Positions 24,979 to 34,152 of a stretch of DNA of 64,000 bases are shown here, piece after piece. Within the stretch, counting starts at the first letter, position 1; each line of letters starts with the position of its first letter. Under the pieces are notes generated by a model. It was not told the DNA's origin. It saw nothing but the letters and a program-made list of their open reading frames with translations, and searched no databases. The DNA lies in assembly GCF_038404985.1 (NCBI RefSeq), contig NZ_JBBKBA010000001.1:710001-774000 (forward strand). The letters run 5' to 3'. A program made the position numbers and the translations under genes. Source of the stretch: Ferrovibrio sp. MS7. Its GTDB lineage: Bacteria; Pseudomonadota; Alphaproteobacteria; Ferrovibrionales; Ferrovibrionaceae.

Positions 24979-26295
24979 TTAAAGAATGTACTTGCTCAGG
25001 TCGGTGTTGCGGGCCAGTTCGCCGACGCGGTCGCGCACATAGGCGGCGTCGATCCGCACCACCTGGCCGGGATGGTCTGCCGCCGTGTAGCTGATTTCCT
25101 CCACCACGCGTTCCAGGATTGTATGCAGCCTGCGGGCGCCAATGTTTTCCACGCCTTCATTCACCTGGGCGGCGTAATCGGCGATCACGTCGATGGCGTC
25201 GGCGGTGAAATCCAGCGTTACCTGCTCGGTGCCCAGCAGGGCGACATACTGCTTCAGCAGGCTGGCTTCCGGCTCGGTCAGGATGCGCTTGAAATCCTCC
25301 GCTGTCAGGCCCTTCAGTTCCACCCGGATCGGCAGGCGGCCCTGCAATTCCGGCAGCAGGTCGGAAGGCTTGGCGATGTGGAAGGCGCCCGACGCGATGA
25401 ACAACACATGGTCGGTTTTCACCGGGCCGTGTTTCGTGGAAACGGTCGTGCCCTCGATCAGCGGCAGCAGGTCGCGCTGCACGCCCTCGCGGGACACGTC
25501 GCCGCCGCTGCGGTATTCGCTGCGGGCGCAGATCTTGTCGATCTCGTCGATGAACACGATGCCGTTCTGCTCCACGGCCGTGATCGCTTCCTTCACCACA
25601 TGCTCCTGGTCCAGCAGCTTGTCGCTTTCCTCGGCGATCAGCAGCCGCATGGCATCGGCCACGCTGGTCTTGCGCGGCTTGCGGCGCACGCCGCCCAAAG
25701 CCTTGCCCAGCATGTCCTGCAGGTTGGCCATGCCCATCTGGGCGCCGGGCATGCCGGGAATCTCGAACAGCGGCATGCCGCCGCCGCCGCTATCGGCCAG
25801 GTCGATCTCGATCTCGCGCTTGTCGAGTTCGCCCTCGCGCAGCAGCTTGCGGAATTTCTGCCGCGTCTCGACGCTGGCCTTGTCGCCCACCAGGGTATCC
25901 AGCAGGCGTTCCTCGGCGGCCAGCTCGGCGCGCGCCTGCACATCCTTGCGGCGGCGCTCGCGTACCATGGCAATGCCGACTTCCAGCAGGTCGCGCACGA
26001 TCTGCTCGACATCGCGGCCGACATAACCGACCTCGGTGAACTTGGTCGCTTCCACCTTGATGAAGGGAGCGCCGGCCAGCCGCGCCAGGCGGCGGGAAAT
26101 CTCGGTCTTGCCGACGCCGGTCGGGCCGATCATCAGGATATTCTTCGGCAGCACCTCGTCGCGCAAAGCTTCCGGCAATTGCTGGCGGCGCCAGCGGTTG
26201 CGCAGCGCGACCGCCACCGCCTTCTTGGCCTCGGCCTGGCCGACGATGTAGCGGTCCAGTTCGGAGACAATCTCACGCGGCGAAAACGAGGTCAT
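24979..26295 (-). CDS. hslU: HslU, ATPase subunit of the HslVU protease
   Basis: A 438-residue AAA+ unfoldase. Walker [10 protein letters not shown] near 57-65, Walker B IVFIDEID near 250, an I domain between them (including [12 protein letters not shown]) and the conserved C-terminal tail LSKYIL, which docks into HslV. It unfolds substrates and feeds them to HslV in the cytoplasm during heat shock. The start overlaps the hslV stop as ATGA, so translation is coupled. The length is normal for alphaproteobacteria. Confidence 0.98.
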   Translation of the reverse strand: MTSFSPREIVSELDRYIVGQAEAKKAVAVALRNRWRRQQLPEALRDEVLPKNILMIGPTGVGKTEISRRLARLAGAPFIKVEATKFTEVGYVGRDVEQIVRDLLEVGIAMVRERRRKDVQARAELAAEERLLDTLVGDKASVETRQKFRKLLREGELDKREIEIDLADSGGGGMPLFEIPGMPGAQMGMANLQDMLGKALGGVRRKPRKTSVADAMRLLIAEESDKLLDQEHVVKEAITAVEQNGIVFIDEIDKICARSEYRSGGDVSREGVQRDLLPLIEGTTVSTKHGPVKTDHVLFIASGAFHIAKPSDLLPELQGRLPIRVELKGLTAEDFKRILTEPEASLLKQYVALLGTEQVTLDFTADAIDVIADYAAQVNEGVENIGARRLHTILERVVEEISYTAADHPGQVVRIDAAYVRDRVGELARNTDLSKYIL

Positions 26296-26849
26296 AGCTT
26301 TTCCACAGTCACATTACGGTTGGTGTAGACGCAGATATCGGCCGCGATATCCAGCGCGCGGCGCGCGATGCTCTCGGCATCCATGTCGTCGCGGTCCTTC
26401 AGCGCGCGGGCGGCGGCCAGCGCGTAATTGCCGCCCGAACCGATACCGACGATGCCGTCTTCCGGCTCCAGCACGTCGCCATTGCCGGTCAGCACCAAGA
26501 GGGTCTTGGCATCGGCCACGATCATCATGGCTTCCAGGCGGCGCAGGTAGCGGTCGGTGCGCCAGTCCTTGGCCAGTTCCACGGCGGCCTTTTCCAGATG
26601 GTTGGGAAACCGCTCCAGCTTGCTTTCGAGGCGTTCCAGCAGGGTGAAGGCATCGGCGGTGGCGCCCGCGAAACCGGCCAGCACGCTGCCGCCGGCGCCG
26701 ATGCGGCGCACCTTGCGCGCGTTGCCCTTGATCACTGTCTGGCCCAGGCTGACCTGGCCGTCGCCGGCCACCACCACCTGGCCGCCCTTGCGCACCGCCA
26801 CGATGGTGGTGCCATGCCAGGAAGCGGGGGAATTACTGTCGTCGCGCAT
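26292..26849 (-). CDS. hslV: HslV, peptidase subunit of the HslVU protease
   Basis: A 185-residue threonine peptidase of the proteasome beta fold. The start at 26849 has AGGAG 4 bases upstream. A short propeptide of 12 residues ends in WHG, exposing Thr13 of TTIVAV as the nucleophile. The downstream AGDGQVSLG and RKVRRI segments carry the conserved Asp and Lys. [14 protein letters not shown] is the usual late motif. It is first in the hslVU operon with a possible heat-shock promoter upstream. The window also encodes Anbu, a related peptidase. Confidence 0.97.
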   Translation of the reverse strand: MRDDSNSPASWHGTTIVAVRKGGQVVVAGDGQVSLGQTVIKGNARKVRRIGAGGSVLAGFAGATADAFTLLERLESKLERFPNHLEKAAVELAKDWRTDRYLRRLEAMMIVADAKTLLVLTGNGDVLEPEDGIVGIGSGGNYALAAARALKDRDDMDAESIARRALDIAADICVYTNRNVTVEKL

Positions 26850-26890
26850 GGGGCTCCTTGAACCTGGATACAAAAGCGATGAAGGCCTTC

Positions 26891-26919
26891 ATGTAGGGGG
26901 GCACCCAGCTTGCTGCAAG
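26891..26919 (-). promoter_or_regulatory. Possible sigma-32-type promoter for hslVU
   Basis: On the minus strand CTTGCAG (26919-26913) is followed after 13 bases by CCCCTACAT (26899-26891). The heat-shock consensus is CTTGAAA, 13-14 bases, CCCCATNT; the -10 matches only partly. A start near 26883 would give a leader of about 34 nt. Confidence 0.4.
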
Positions 26920-27110
26920 CCATAACATCCCGGGCCGGCATATACGATTACCCATGAAAGTTGCGAAAACCGCCGGCGCGCTAGTCCCCCGCGCGCTAAC
27001 TTGCTGAATCAAGGAAATATTTCGGTTCCCGCCGCGAGGTCGGCGATTGCTTGGCCGCAGTGGCCGGGCGTAGTCTGATTCAGCGCGGCTTGTGCGCGTG
27101 CGAGGCGTGA

Positions 27111-27974
27111 ATGAGCTATCTGATCGATCCGGCCGGCAAATGGTGGCGCTGGCCGTCCCTGGCCCTGGCGGCGAGATTCGGCCGCGATGAAGCCGATATC
27201 GACATCCCGGCCTATGCTCTGCGCAATCTCGGCTATGTCTGGCTGATCAATCAGCCGGAAGCCAGCTTCCTGCAATTCCGCGCCGGCATGGTCAGCGAGC
27301 GACAGATCGCGACGCTGGAGCCGGTGCTGCATGAAGCGCGGCCTGGCCGTCCGGTGGCTTTGGTCTATTTCGCATCCGGCTGGACCGAGGAAGTGCATGC
27401 CGACCCGGCTTTGCTGCCGGGCCGCCTGCGGCAACTGGCGGCTTTGCGCGAACCGCGCCAGCGCGACCTGTTCATCCGCCATGGCCATGCCGTGGATGAC
27501 TGGCGGCGGCATGCCAGCCCGGCGCTTGCCAGGCTTTATGCGCTGTGGCGCGAGCAGGGTGGCCGGCTCGGTGCCCGCGTGCAGGATTTCCTGCGCTCAA
27601 GCGGGCTTGAGCAGCGCACCGTGCTGGTCGGCCGCCCGGCTGAGCGCGACGCATTGCACGTGCTGCGCAGCGGCACGGATTTCACGCTCTATGACAGTTT
27701 CATCATGGATCGCCTGAACGGCCAGCCGCTGGCGGCACAGCCCGATCGCGCCTATGGCCAATGGGTCATCGGTGCCTATGAAGCGGTGGAGCAGACGGGC
27801 AACCCGACGCTGGATGACATCGATGCCATCGTCGAGGCACCGGACCATGACCCGCGCCGCCGCCGCTACCAGCGCCTGCTGCTGCCGTGGCGCGACGAAG
27901 ACGGCGCGCCCCGCTTCACCGGCACCTCGCTGCTGAAACTTGATCTGGCGATTCCGTTCGATCTCGCCACCTGA
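27111..27974 (+). CDS. Hypothetical protein (287 aa), PAS-like C-terminal half
   Basis: I do not recognise the family with confidence. A soluble protein without signal or membrane helix. The N-terminal half has LRNLGYVWLINQPEASFLQF and a region resembling a beta-rich sensory fold. The C-terminal half has LYDSFIMDRLNGQ, DRAYGQWVIGAYEAVEQTGNP and RRRYQRLLLPWRDEDG, reminiscent of alphaproteobacterial PAS-like proteins that adjust signal responses. Codon use agrees with the neighbours. It stands alone, divergent from hslVU. Confidence 0.7.
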   Translation: MSYLIDPAGKWWRWPSLALAARFGRDEADIDIPAYALRNLGYVWLINQPEASFLQFRAGMVSERQIATLEPVLHEARPGRPVALVYFASGWTEEVHADPALLPGRLRQLAALREPRQRDLFIRHGHAVDDWRRHASPALARLYALWREQGGRLGARVQDFLRSSGLEQRTVLVGRPAERDALHVLRSGTDFTLYDSFIMDRLNGQPLAAQPDRAYGQWVIGAYEAVEQTGNPTLDDIDAIVEAPDHDPRRRRYQRLLLPWRDEDGAPRFTGTSLLKLDLAIPFDLAT

Positions 27975-28024
27975 TTCAAACGTGTTGGCGCCTGAATCCG
28001 CGCCGATTTCAGATTGACCTTGTA

Positions 28025-28045
28025 ATAGTGCGCAATACGCACTAT
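28025..28045 (+). promoter_or_regulatory. Dyad in the cold-shock gene upstream region
   Basis: ATAGTGCG/CGCACTAT with a 5-base centre, followed directly by a TATAAA-like stretch. It is 163 bp before the csp start. It may be an operator or mark the start of a long structured leader, as in cspA mRNAs; the promoter itself is not clear. Confidence 0.35.
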
Positions 28046-28207
28046 ATAAACTGCATCGATCTTGTTGACGAATTTTGTTTCTGCGCCCCGGCTTCTCCAT
28101 AAGCTTGCGGCTCCCTGACGATCTCTCCTCCCAATGTCGAATATGTCGCAACGTCTGGCACGCGGTCAGACGGCGACCCCTCACGTCGATTTGAAAGGAA
28201 AATCGTC

Positions 28208-28417
28208 ATGACCACCGGAACCGTAAAGTTTTTCAACGCCACCAAGGGCTTTGGCTTCATCCAGCAGGAAAATGGCCAGCCGGATGTGTTCGTTCACATC
28301 TCGGCCGTCGAGCGCGCCGGCATGCGCAGCCTGAATGAAGGCCAGAAGCTCAATTTCGAGGTCGTTATCGACCGTCGCAACGGCAAGAGCGCCGCTGAGA
28401 ACCTGCAGGCGGCTTGA
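28208..28417 (+). CDS. Cold-shock domain protein (CspA family)
   Basis: A 69-residue single-domain nucleic-acid chaperone. RNP1 KGFGFI is at 13-18 and RNP2 VFVHI at 27-31. AAAGGA lies 8 bases before the ATG. It binds single-stranded RNA/DNA and melts structure; some members are cold-induced, others constitutive. About 160 bp without a gene precedes it, consistent with a long leader. Downstream are two tandem hairpin repeats and a strong terminator. Confidence 0.96.
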   Translation: MTTGTVKFFNATKGFGFIQQENGQPDVFVHISAVERAGMRSLNEGQKLNFEVVIDRRNGKSAAENLQAA

Positions 28418-28420
28418 TGC

Positions 28421-28500
28421 GCCCAGGCCCGCGACGCCAGTCGCGGGCCGGCTGCATCTCTCCTGGGCCCGTGACGCAAGTCGCGAGCCTGCCGCATCTG
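28421..28500 (+). repeat. Two 40-bp tandem hairpin repeats after the cold-shock gene
   Basis: 28421-28460 and 28461-28500 align without gaps at 31 of 40 positions. Each forms a stem around GACGC(C/A)AGTCGC. They lie in the probable 3' untranslated part of the csp transcript. Confidence 0.75.
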
Positions 28501-28516
28501 ATGTTTAAGCAGAATG

Positions 28517-28541
28517 AAAAGGCCGATCATCTCGGCCTTTT
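28517..28541 (+). terminator. Intrinsic terminator of the cold-shock transcript
   Basis: A perfect 10-bp stem AAAAGGCCGA/TCGGCCTTTT with a 5-base loop, then TGTTTTTC. Confidence 0.88.
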
Positions 28542-28580
28542 TGTTTTTCTATCGATCTGTTTCCGCGAAGGAGCCTGACC

Positions 28581-28799
28581 ATGGATCACGCGTCCAAGAC
28601 AAGACTTTTCAAACCGCAGCCGACCCGCACCGAGTCGACCCGGGAGACGACATCGAGAGTCGCCAGGGAAATCATCGATAGCGAGCTGGTGGCGATGCGG
28701 ACCAAGACCGAGCGCCTGCGCGCTGCGCGGCTGGCCCGCGAACAGACGCAGCAAATGGCTGTCAGGCTGGCGAACAGGCTGGCCGGGTCCGCGAAGTAA
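28581..28799 (+). CDS. Small basic protein (72 aa), unknown function
   Basis: It starts 8 bases after AAGGAG. Rich in Arg, Thr and Ala, with a helical central part (TSRVAREIIDSELVAMRTKT, then ERLRAARLAREQTQQMAVRL) that could form a coiled coil. No Cys, no signal. I do not recognise it. It lies 40 bp after the csp terminator and has its own strong terminator, so it looks like a genuine monocistronic gene. Confidence 0.65.
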   Translation: MDHASKTRLFKPQPTRTESTRETTSRVAREIIDSELVAMRTKTERLRAARLAREQTQQMAVRLANRLAGSAK

Positions 28800-28848
28800 G
28801 CCATCCCGCGACAGGGACGGCGTTCGCACAACAGCAATCGCACAAACG

Positions 28849-28880
28849 AAAAGGGCCAGACCTTGCGGTCTGGCCCTTTT
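28849..28880. terminator. Strong bidirectional terminator
   Basis: A perfect 14-bp stem (28849-28862 with 28867-28880) with loop TTGC. The outer A4/T4 pairs give a T-run on both strands. It separates the convergent small-protein and outer-membrane genes. Confidence 0.92.
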
Positions 28881-28914
28881 GTTTAAGCCGGCCGTTTAAG
28901 CCGGAAGGTCTGGC

Positions 28915-30015
28915 TTAGAAGGTGGCGCGGAGACGGGCCGAGACGCTCCACACGTCAAGGTCCTGGCGGCCAGCCGAGAGATAGGCGCCTTCCACATTGC
29001 CGGAGAAACTACCCAAGCCGAAGAAGTTGATGCCAAGGCCGAGCTGCGCGCCGAGCTTGTCGTCATTCGAGAAGGTGCCGTTGCCCAGGGCCACCGGGGC
29101 GTCCTTCTCGAAATCATACTCGCCAACCAGCTTCACATACGGCATCACCTTCTCGAAGGCATAGCCGATATTGCCGCCGAAGGTCACGCGGCCCAGCTTG
29201 GAGGTGTTGGAGCCGACCGCACCGCCGGTCGATTCAGTGTAGGCGTCACTCTTTTCTTCAAGATACATCACGCCCAGCGTCGGCATCACAGCCCAGCGGC
29301 CGAAGCCATAGCTGCCATTCAGGTTGCCGGAAACAAACCAGCGCTCGGCATCATACGAGCCGCGCACGTTGGTGTTGCGGACCACGTCGTAGTTGAGCAT
29401 GCCGTAGCCGCCCGAAGCGCTGATGCTCCAGGTGTTGTTCAGCTGGAAACCAACATACGGGATGATCGAAAGACCATCGCTCTTGGTCGAGCCATTGTTG
29501 AACGTGGTGGTGAGGTCGAGGTTCTCATAACCCAGGGAAACGCCGATCAGGGCGCGGTCGGTGAGCTTGTAGTCAAGGCCGCCGACCAGGTTGTAGACGT
29601 TGCCATCCATCTGCAGGCCGGCCTGGCTGTTCTCCACCGAGGCATAGCTGCCCTGCATCCAGGTGCCGAACTTCTTGTCCGCCGAACCAGCGGCGCGACC
29701 GGAGTCGCGACCGTTCATCGAGATGGGACGAGGGCCGCTGCTGGGGCTGAAGCCGCCGCTGGGGCTGAAGCCGCCGCCGCTGCCGCCGCCAATAAAGCCG
29801 CCGCCGATGCCGCCGCTGATGGCGCCACTGATGGCGCCGCTGATCAGGCTAGCGGTTTGGACCGAGGCGATCGGCGCCACCACCGAGGTAACTGCCTGAT
29901 TGGCAACGGCACCCGAATTGCTGACGTCAGAAGCGGCGAAAGCCGGCGCGGTGGCGAAGAGGCCACCAGCCATCAAACCAGTGGCAGCGATGCCAAGAAT
30001 CAGCTTGCGGATCAC
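28915..30015 (-). CDS. Autotransporter-type outer-membrane beta-barrel protein with very short passenger
   Basis: A 366-residue protein from the GTG at 30015, which has GGGGGA 5 bases upstream. Signal peptide about 1-28 (LILGIAATGLMAGGLFATAP, APAFA). Then a Ser/Ala/Gly-rich stretch with repeats (GAISGAISGGIGGGFIGGGS, FSPSGGFSPS) of only about 80 residues in place of a passenger. The C-terminal 250 residues form a barrel of alternating beta strands (FGTWMQGSYASVENSQAG, LIGVSLGYENLDL) and end in Phe, the BAM signal. The repeat-rich linker may vary between strains. Function unknown; porin-like or adhesin roles are possible. Confidence 0.85.
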   Translation of the reverse strand: MIRKLILGIAATGLMAGGLFATAPAFAASDVSNSGAVANQAVTSVVAPIASVQTASLISGAISGAISGGIGGGFIGGGSGGGFSPSGGFSPSSGPRPISMNGRDSGRAAGSADKKFGTWMQGSYASVENSQAGLQMDGNVYNLVGGLDYKLTDRALIGVSLGYENLDLTTTFNNGSTKSDGLSIIPYVGFQLNNTWSISASGGYGMLNYDVVRNTNVRGSYDAERWFVSGNLNGSYGFGRWAVMPTLGVMYLEEKSDAYTESTGGAVGSNTSKLGRVTFGGNIGYAFEKVMPYVKLVGEYDFEKDAPVALGNGTFSNDDKLGAQLGLGINFFGLGSFSGNVEGAYLSAGRQDLDVWSVSARLRATF

Positions 30016-30260
30016 GAAATCCCCCAATAGTTGCGACCAAGCGTGGACTGCTTGGCCAGACGGCTTACCTTGATACTATAGCTACGGGTAAGGCGGGGGG
30101 GCGGTCAAGTCCCTTTCTACGAAAGTCTGTCAATATAATCAGGGTAATAAACCGTTAACGAAACGGTGCGGGCCAGCAGCCGGGGGTGAGGCCCCGGCCC
30201 GCAGGAGTGGTGCCCGGAACAGTCCTTGGGCATGGTCCCCGGGAAAATGGCTCCCGGGCC
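30016..30260. other. Upstream region of the outer-membrane gene
   Basis: Between two minus-strand genes. On the minus strand TTGACC near 30101-30106 and TATAGT near 30078 are promoter-like but 22 bp apart. A small CTTTC-TAC-GAAAG dyad lies nearby. Nothing else is seen. Confidence 0.3.
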
Positions 30261-30731
30261 TCAGTCGTGGCCGAGCGGCGCCGGTGCCGGGGCAGCCGCC
30301 TCGGCTTCTTCAGCCTCGCCCTCGCCATAGGAATGGGCAGCGGCCTTGATGAGCTGGAAGATGCGGTCGCGCACCACGCCATCCGAGATGCGGCCGAAAT
30401 TACGCACCAGCTCAAGCGCCTGGCGGCGCGACACAGAGGAACGCTCGGCATCCATGTCGCCGATGCCGGCCGCCTCGCCGCCGGTGCTGGCCTGTTGGTC
30501 GATGCCCGGCATATCCTCAAAGAAATAGGACGGCGGCACGTTCAGGATCTGGGCGAATTGCTGCAGCCGGCTGGCGCCGATGCGGTTCAGGCCCTTTTCG
30601 TATTTCTGAATCTGCTGAAAGCTCAGGCTCACGGCATTGCCGAGGCGCTCCTGGCTGAAACCGGCCAGCGTGCGGCAGGCCCGCAGCCGGGCGCCGACAT
30701 GGGCATCATAGGGGTTCGGTTTGCGCATCAT
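30261..30731 (-). CDS. XRE-family regulator (156 aa)
   Basis: GGAGG precedes the first ATG by 7 bases. The HTH spans about 12-66 (GARLRACRTLAGFSQERLGN, LSFQQIQKYEKGLNRIGASR), of the type common in alphaproteobacteria, followed by VPPSYFFEDM. The C-terminal part (about 95-135) is helical and the tail is Glu/Ala/Pro-rich and acidic. The QIQKYEKG form is found in regulators of cell-cycle or stress genes in this class. The target is unknown. A dyad at 30885-30903 may be its operator. Confidence 0.85.
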   Translation of the reverse strand: MMRKPNPYDAHVGARLRACRTLAGFSQERLGNAVSLSFQQIQKYEKGLNRIGASRLQQFAQILNVPPSYFFEDMPGIDQQASTGGEAAGIGDMDAERSSVSRRQALELVRNFGRISDGVVRDRIFQLIKAAAHSYGEGEAEEAEAAAPAPAPLGHD

Positions 30732-31185
30732 GGTCTTGCCTCCACTCCTGAGGGTGAGCCATTACCGGGGCAGGAGCCGGCAACGGGACGGGACAGTAGT
30801 CAGCTTCGGCTGCCGGGTCATCCCGTATCGCCAGGCGGGCGGCGGTACCGGATTCGCGACCGAGGGCTGTAATAACCACCCGGTTACTGCAACTGTTGCT
30901 GTAGTTTAGATGGGGGCATCCTAGTCCAACCGCAACCTGGCGGAACCTAAAAATTCGGTCACACCCTCGTCATAAGCGATTAATAACAGTCGGATATTTT
31001 CCGCTGCGGCGACAGGTCGCAGGCAGCCTGCGGCACGCTGTTTCCTGGGTTTCCGCTGCCCGGCGGCCCCGCAAGTGCGTGCTGGCAGGCAGGAGTACTT
31101 CCTGCTATACCGCGCGGCGAGCGAACGGGCCCGGCGACCAGGCGGGGCCCCCCGGCGCCTAAACCGGAGCCTTAAGGAGAGCAGC
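30732..31185. other. Intergenic region between the XRE gene and hisB
   Basis: A 454-bp divergent gap. It holds the 19-bp dyad at 30885-30903 (TACTGCAAC-T-GTTGCTGTA, 8 of 9 pairs) and an AGGAGTACTTCCT dyad near 31091-31103. It must contain the promoters of the XRE gene and of the histidine operon. No leader peptide rich in His codons is visible, so classic his attenuation is unlikely. Confidence 0.45.
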
Positions 31186-31779
31186 ATGGCCGAGCGCAAG
31201 GCCAGCGTGGCGCGCAAGACCAAGGAAACCGAGATCGCGGTGAGCCTCAATCTCGACGGCACCGGCAAATATGCCGTGTCGACCGGGGTCGGCTTTCTCG
31301 ATCATATGCTGGAACAGCTTTCCCGCCACAGCCTGATCGACCTTGAGGTCAAGGCCAAGGGCGACACCCATATCGATTTCCACCACATCACCGAGGATAC
31401 CGGCATCGCCATTGGGCAATGCGTTGCCCAGGCTTTGGGCGACCGCGCCGGCATCCAGCGCTATGGCGAAGCGACCATTCCGATGGACGAGACGCTGACC
31501 CGCGTGGCGCTCGATGCCTCGAACCGGCCCTATTTGATCTGGAAGGTGGCGTTCACCCGCCCGAAGCTCGGCGATTTCGATACCGAGCTGTTCAAGGAAT
31601 GGTTCCAGGCCTTCGCGCAAAATGCCGGCCTCACCTTGCATGTGGAAAATCTCTACGGCGAGAATAACCACCATATCGTCGAGAGCTGCTACAAGGCGCT
31701 GGCCCGCGCCTTGCGCCAGGCGATCAGCGCCGATCCGCGCAGCCCGCACGCCATCCCCTCCACCAAGGGTACGCTCTGA
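31186..31779 (+). CDS. hisB: Imidazoleglycerol-phosphate dehydratase
   Basis: A 197-residue enzyme of step six of histidine synthesis. The start at 31186 follows AAGGAGA by 5 bases. Metal-binding His clusters are seen: [27 protein letters not shown] and NNHHIVES. It is the single-domain form without the phosphatase of enteric HisB. First gene of the run hisB-DUF2628-hisH-GNAT-hisA-hisF-hisE. Confidence 0.97.
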   Translation: MAERKASVARKTKETEIAVSLNLDGTGKYAVSTGVGFLDHMLEQLSRHSLIDLEVKAKGDTHIDFHHITEDTGIAIGQCVAQALGDRAGIQRYGEATIPMDETLTRVALDASNRPYLIWKVAFTRPKLGDFDTELFKEWFQAFAQNAGLTLHVENLYGENNHHIVESCYKALARALRQAISADPRSPHAIPSTKGTL

Positions 31780-31786
31780 GGCGGCA

Positions 31787-32251
31787 ATGGTTTTTTTCAC
31801 CGTCCATGAGCGTCCCGGAGCAACCGCCGGCGGCGATGATATCCGGCTGATCGCCTCGCGCTTCAGTTGGGGCGCGGCTTTGTTCACGCCATTCTGGCTG
31901 CTCTGGCACCGGCTCTGGCTCGGCCTGCTCGGCTATCTGCTGCTGATGCTGCCGCTTGGCGTGCTGCTGGAGATCATTGACATCGCCGATCCCGCCGATC
32001 TGGCCATCGGTGCCGCCATCGCCTATCTGTTTGGCAGCAGCGCCGCCGGCCTGCGCCGCTGGACGCTGGAACGCCAGGGCTGGAAGCTGGTGGCGGTGGT
32101 CGCGGCGCAGGACGCGATGGAAGCCGAATTGCGCTACCGCCGCGATGCCGCGTATCGGGCCCCGGTCGCGGCACCGGCAAGCGCGGTGGCTACCCCATCA
32201 GTACCGATGAATACGGGCGGATCGTTCTCCGCCCTGCCGAGGTTGATCTGA
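31787..32251 (+). CDS. DUF2628 family membrane protein
   Basis: A 154-residue inner-membrane protein 7 bp after hisB. A hydrophobic core from about 28 to 86 (FSWGAALFTPFWLLWHRLWL through LAIGAAIAYLFGSSAA) gives about two or three helices; a short soluble tail follows. DUF2628 proteins have no assigned activity. The position inside the histidine operon between hisB and hisH is seen in several alphaproteobacteria (my recollection), but no role in the pathway is shown. Confidence 0.85.
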   Translation: MVFFTVHERPGATAGGDDIRLIASRFSWGAALFTPFWLLWHRLWLGLLGYLLLMLPLGVLLEIIDIADPADLAIGAAIAYLFGSSAAGLRRWTLERQGWKLVAVVAAQDAMEAELRYRRDAAYRAPVAAPASAVATPSVPMNTGGSFSALPRLI

Positions 32252-32252
32252 C

Positions 32253-32894
32253 ATGCGTGTGGCGTTGATTGATTACGGTTCCGGCAACCTGCGCTCCGCC
32301 GCCAAGGCCATCGAGCGCGCGGCGCGCGACAATGCGCTGCCGCTGGATTTGAGCGTCACCGACAAGGTCGCCGATGTTGAAGCCGCCGAGCGCATCGTGC
32401 TGCCCGGTGTCGGCGCCTTCGCCGATTGCTATGCCGGCCTCGCTGCCCTGCCGGGCATGATCGATGCGTTGAACCGCGACGTGCATGAACGCAAGAAGCC
32501 GTTCCTCGGCATCTGCGTCGGCATGCAGCTCATGGCCAGCATGGGCCGCGAATATGGCGAGCATAAGGGCCTGGACTGGATTGGCGGTGTCGTCGAGATC
32601 ATGCAGCCCGCCGACCCCGCCCTGAAAATCCCGCATATGGGCTGGAACCAGTTGAAGCTGCTGCGGCCGCATCCGGTGCTCGATGGCATCAAGGATGGCG
32701 ACCATGCCTATTTCGTGCATTCCTATGCCTTCACGCCGGCGGATCGCGGCGATCTGCTGGCCGAGGTCGAGTATGGCGGCGCGGTGACGGCGATGCTCGG
32801 CCGCGCCAACATGGTCGGCACGCAATTCCATCCGGAGAAAAGCCAGGCCACCGGCCTGCGCCTGCTCGCCAATTTCCTGCGCTGGACACCATGA
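32253..32894 (+). CDS. hisH: Imidazole glycerol phosphate synthase, glutaminase subunit
   Basis: A 213-residue class I glutamine amidotransferase. Nucleophile Cys88 in GICVGMQ, with His193 and Glu195 in FHPEKSQ completing the triad. It releases ammonia from glutamine for HisF. It begins 1 bp after the DUF2628 stop and overlaps the GNAT start by ATGA. Confidence 0.97.
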   Translation: MRVALIDYGSGNLRSAAKAIERAARDNALPLDLSVTDKVADVEAAERIVLPGVGAFADCYAGLAALPGMIDALNRDVHERKKPFLGICVGMQLMASMGREYGEHKGLDWIGGVVEIMQPADPALKIPHMGWNQLKLLRPHPVLDGIKDGDHAYFVHSYAFTPADRGDLLAEVEYGGAVTAMLGRANMVGTQFHPEKSQATGLRLLANFLRWTP

Positions 32895-33421
32895 ACACGC
32901 AGCCGATCACCCGCATCGACCAGCTCACCGCGCTCAGCGAGGATGAGATCGACGAACTCTGCTCGGCGGCCGAGAAAGCTATCCTCGATGGGAGCGGCTT
33001 CGGCTGGCTCGCCGTGCCCTCGCGCCATGTGCTGGAGAAATACTGGCGCGGCGTGCTGCTGATGCCGCAGCGCGACCTGTTCGTGGCGCGGCTGGATGGC
33101 GCCATCGTCGGCTCGACGCAGTTGCTGCGGCCGCCGCCGAATAACGAAGCCCAGGCCCATGCGGTGCAGCTCACCACCTTCTTCATTGCCCCCTGGGCAC
33201 GCGGCCATGGCCTGGCGCGCGGCCTGCTGGCGGCGGTGGAGGCGGCGGCGCTGAAACAGGGCTATGTGCAGGTGGATGCGGATATGCGCGCCAGCCAGGT
33301 GGCGGCGACACAGCTCGCCGAGGCCTGCGGCTATCTGCGCTGGGGCGAGAAGCCGCATTACGCCATGGTCAACGGTGCCTCGGTGCCGGGCTATTTCTAC
33401 AGCAAGCGGCTGGTGCCATGA
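32891..33421 (+). CDS. GNAT-family N-acetyltransferase in the his operon
   Basis: A 176-residue acetyl-CoA-dependent acetyltransferase. The acetyl-CoA loop region [27 protein letters not shown] matches motif A (R/Q-x-x-G-x-G/A). ATGA overlaps with hisH before and hisA after show it is translated with the histidine genes. Substrate unknown; it is not a known histidine enzyme. Confidence 0.9.
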   Translation: MNTQPITRIDQLTALSEDEIDELCSAAEKAILDGSGFGWLAVPSRHVLEKYWRGVLLMPQRDLFVARLDGAIVGSTQLLRPPPNNEAQAHAVQLTTFFIAPWARGHGLARGLLAAVEAAALKQGYVQVDADMRASQVAATQLAEACGYLRWGEKPHYAMVNGASVPGYFYSKRLVP

Positions 33422-34152
33422 ATCTCTATCCCGCGATTGATCTCAAGAACGGCGCCTGCGTGCGGCTGGAACAGGGCGACATGGCCCGCGCCACGGTGTT
33501 CAACACCGATCCGGCCGCGCAAGCGGCGGCGTGGGAGGCGGCCGGCTTCAAATGGCTGCATCTGGTCGATCTCGATGGTGCCTTCGCCGGCAAGCCGATG
33601 AATGCGGAAGCCGTGCGCGCCATCCGTCAGGCGATCAGCCTGCCGATCCAGTTGGGCGGCGGCATCCGCGATGAAGCGACGATTGAAGCCTGGCTCGCCG
33701 CCGGTATCGGCCGCGTCATCCTCGGCACCATCGCAGTGCGCGATCCGGAATTGGTGAAACGGGCTGCAAAGCGCTGGCCCGGCCAGGTCGTCGTCGGCAT
33801 CGATGCGCGCGGCGGCAAAGTTGCCGTCGAAGGCTGGGCCGAGGCGAGCGAACTGGAAGCCGCCGACCTGGCGCGGCGTTTCGTCGATGCCGGCGTTGCC
33901 GCCATCGTCTATACCGATATCGACCGCGATGGCTTGCTGAAAGGCGTCAATGTCGAAGCCACCGCCGCCTTGGCCCGCGCCGTGCCGATTCCGGTGATAG
34001 CAAGCGGCGGAGTCGCCGGCGTGGAAGATATTGAGCGTTTAAAGGCAGCCAGTGTGATGAATGGCGGTGCGCCGATCGACGGCGCCATCCTCGGCCGCGC
34101 CCTCTATGCCGGCCGCATCGATCCGGCGGCGGCACTCAAGGCGGCAGCATGA
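33418..34152 (+). CDS. hisA: ProFAR isomerase (phosphoribosylformimino-AICAR-P isomerase)
   Basis: A 244-residue (beta/alpha)8 enzyme. Catalytic Asp8 in YPAIDLKNG and the second Asp in VVGIDARGG. Phosphate-binding glycines are in QLGGGIRD and VIASGGVAG. It opens the ribose of ProFAR to PRFAR, the HisF substrate. It overlaps both neighbours by 4 bp. Confidence 0.98.
   Translation: MNLYPAIDLKNGACVRLEQGDMARATVFNTDPAAQAAAWEAAGFKWLHLVDLDGAFAGKPMNAEAVRAIRQAISLPIQLGGGIRDEATIEAWLAAGIGRVILGTIAVRDPELVKRAAKRWPGQVVVGIDARGGKVAVEGWAEASELEAADLARRFVDAGVAAIVYTDIDRDGLLKGVNVEATAALARAVPIPVIASGGVAGVEDIERLKAASVMNGGAPIDGAILGRALYAGRIDPAAALKAAA

Noticed and set aside
30732-31185. Histidine leader-peptide attenuator
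   Set aside because: No short frame with a run of His codons and no matching terminator/antiterminator pair before hisB.
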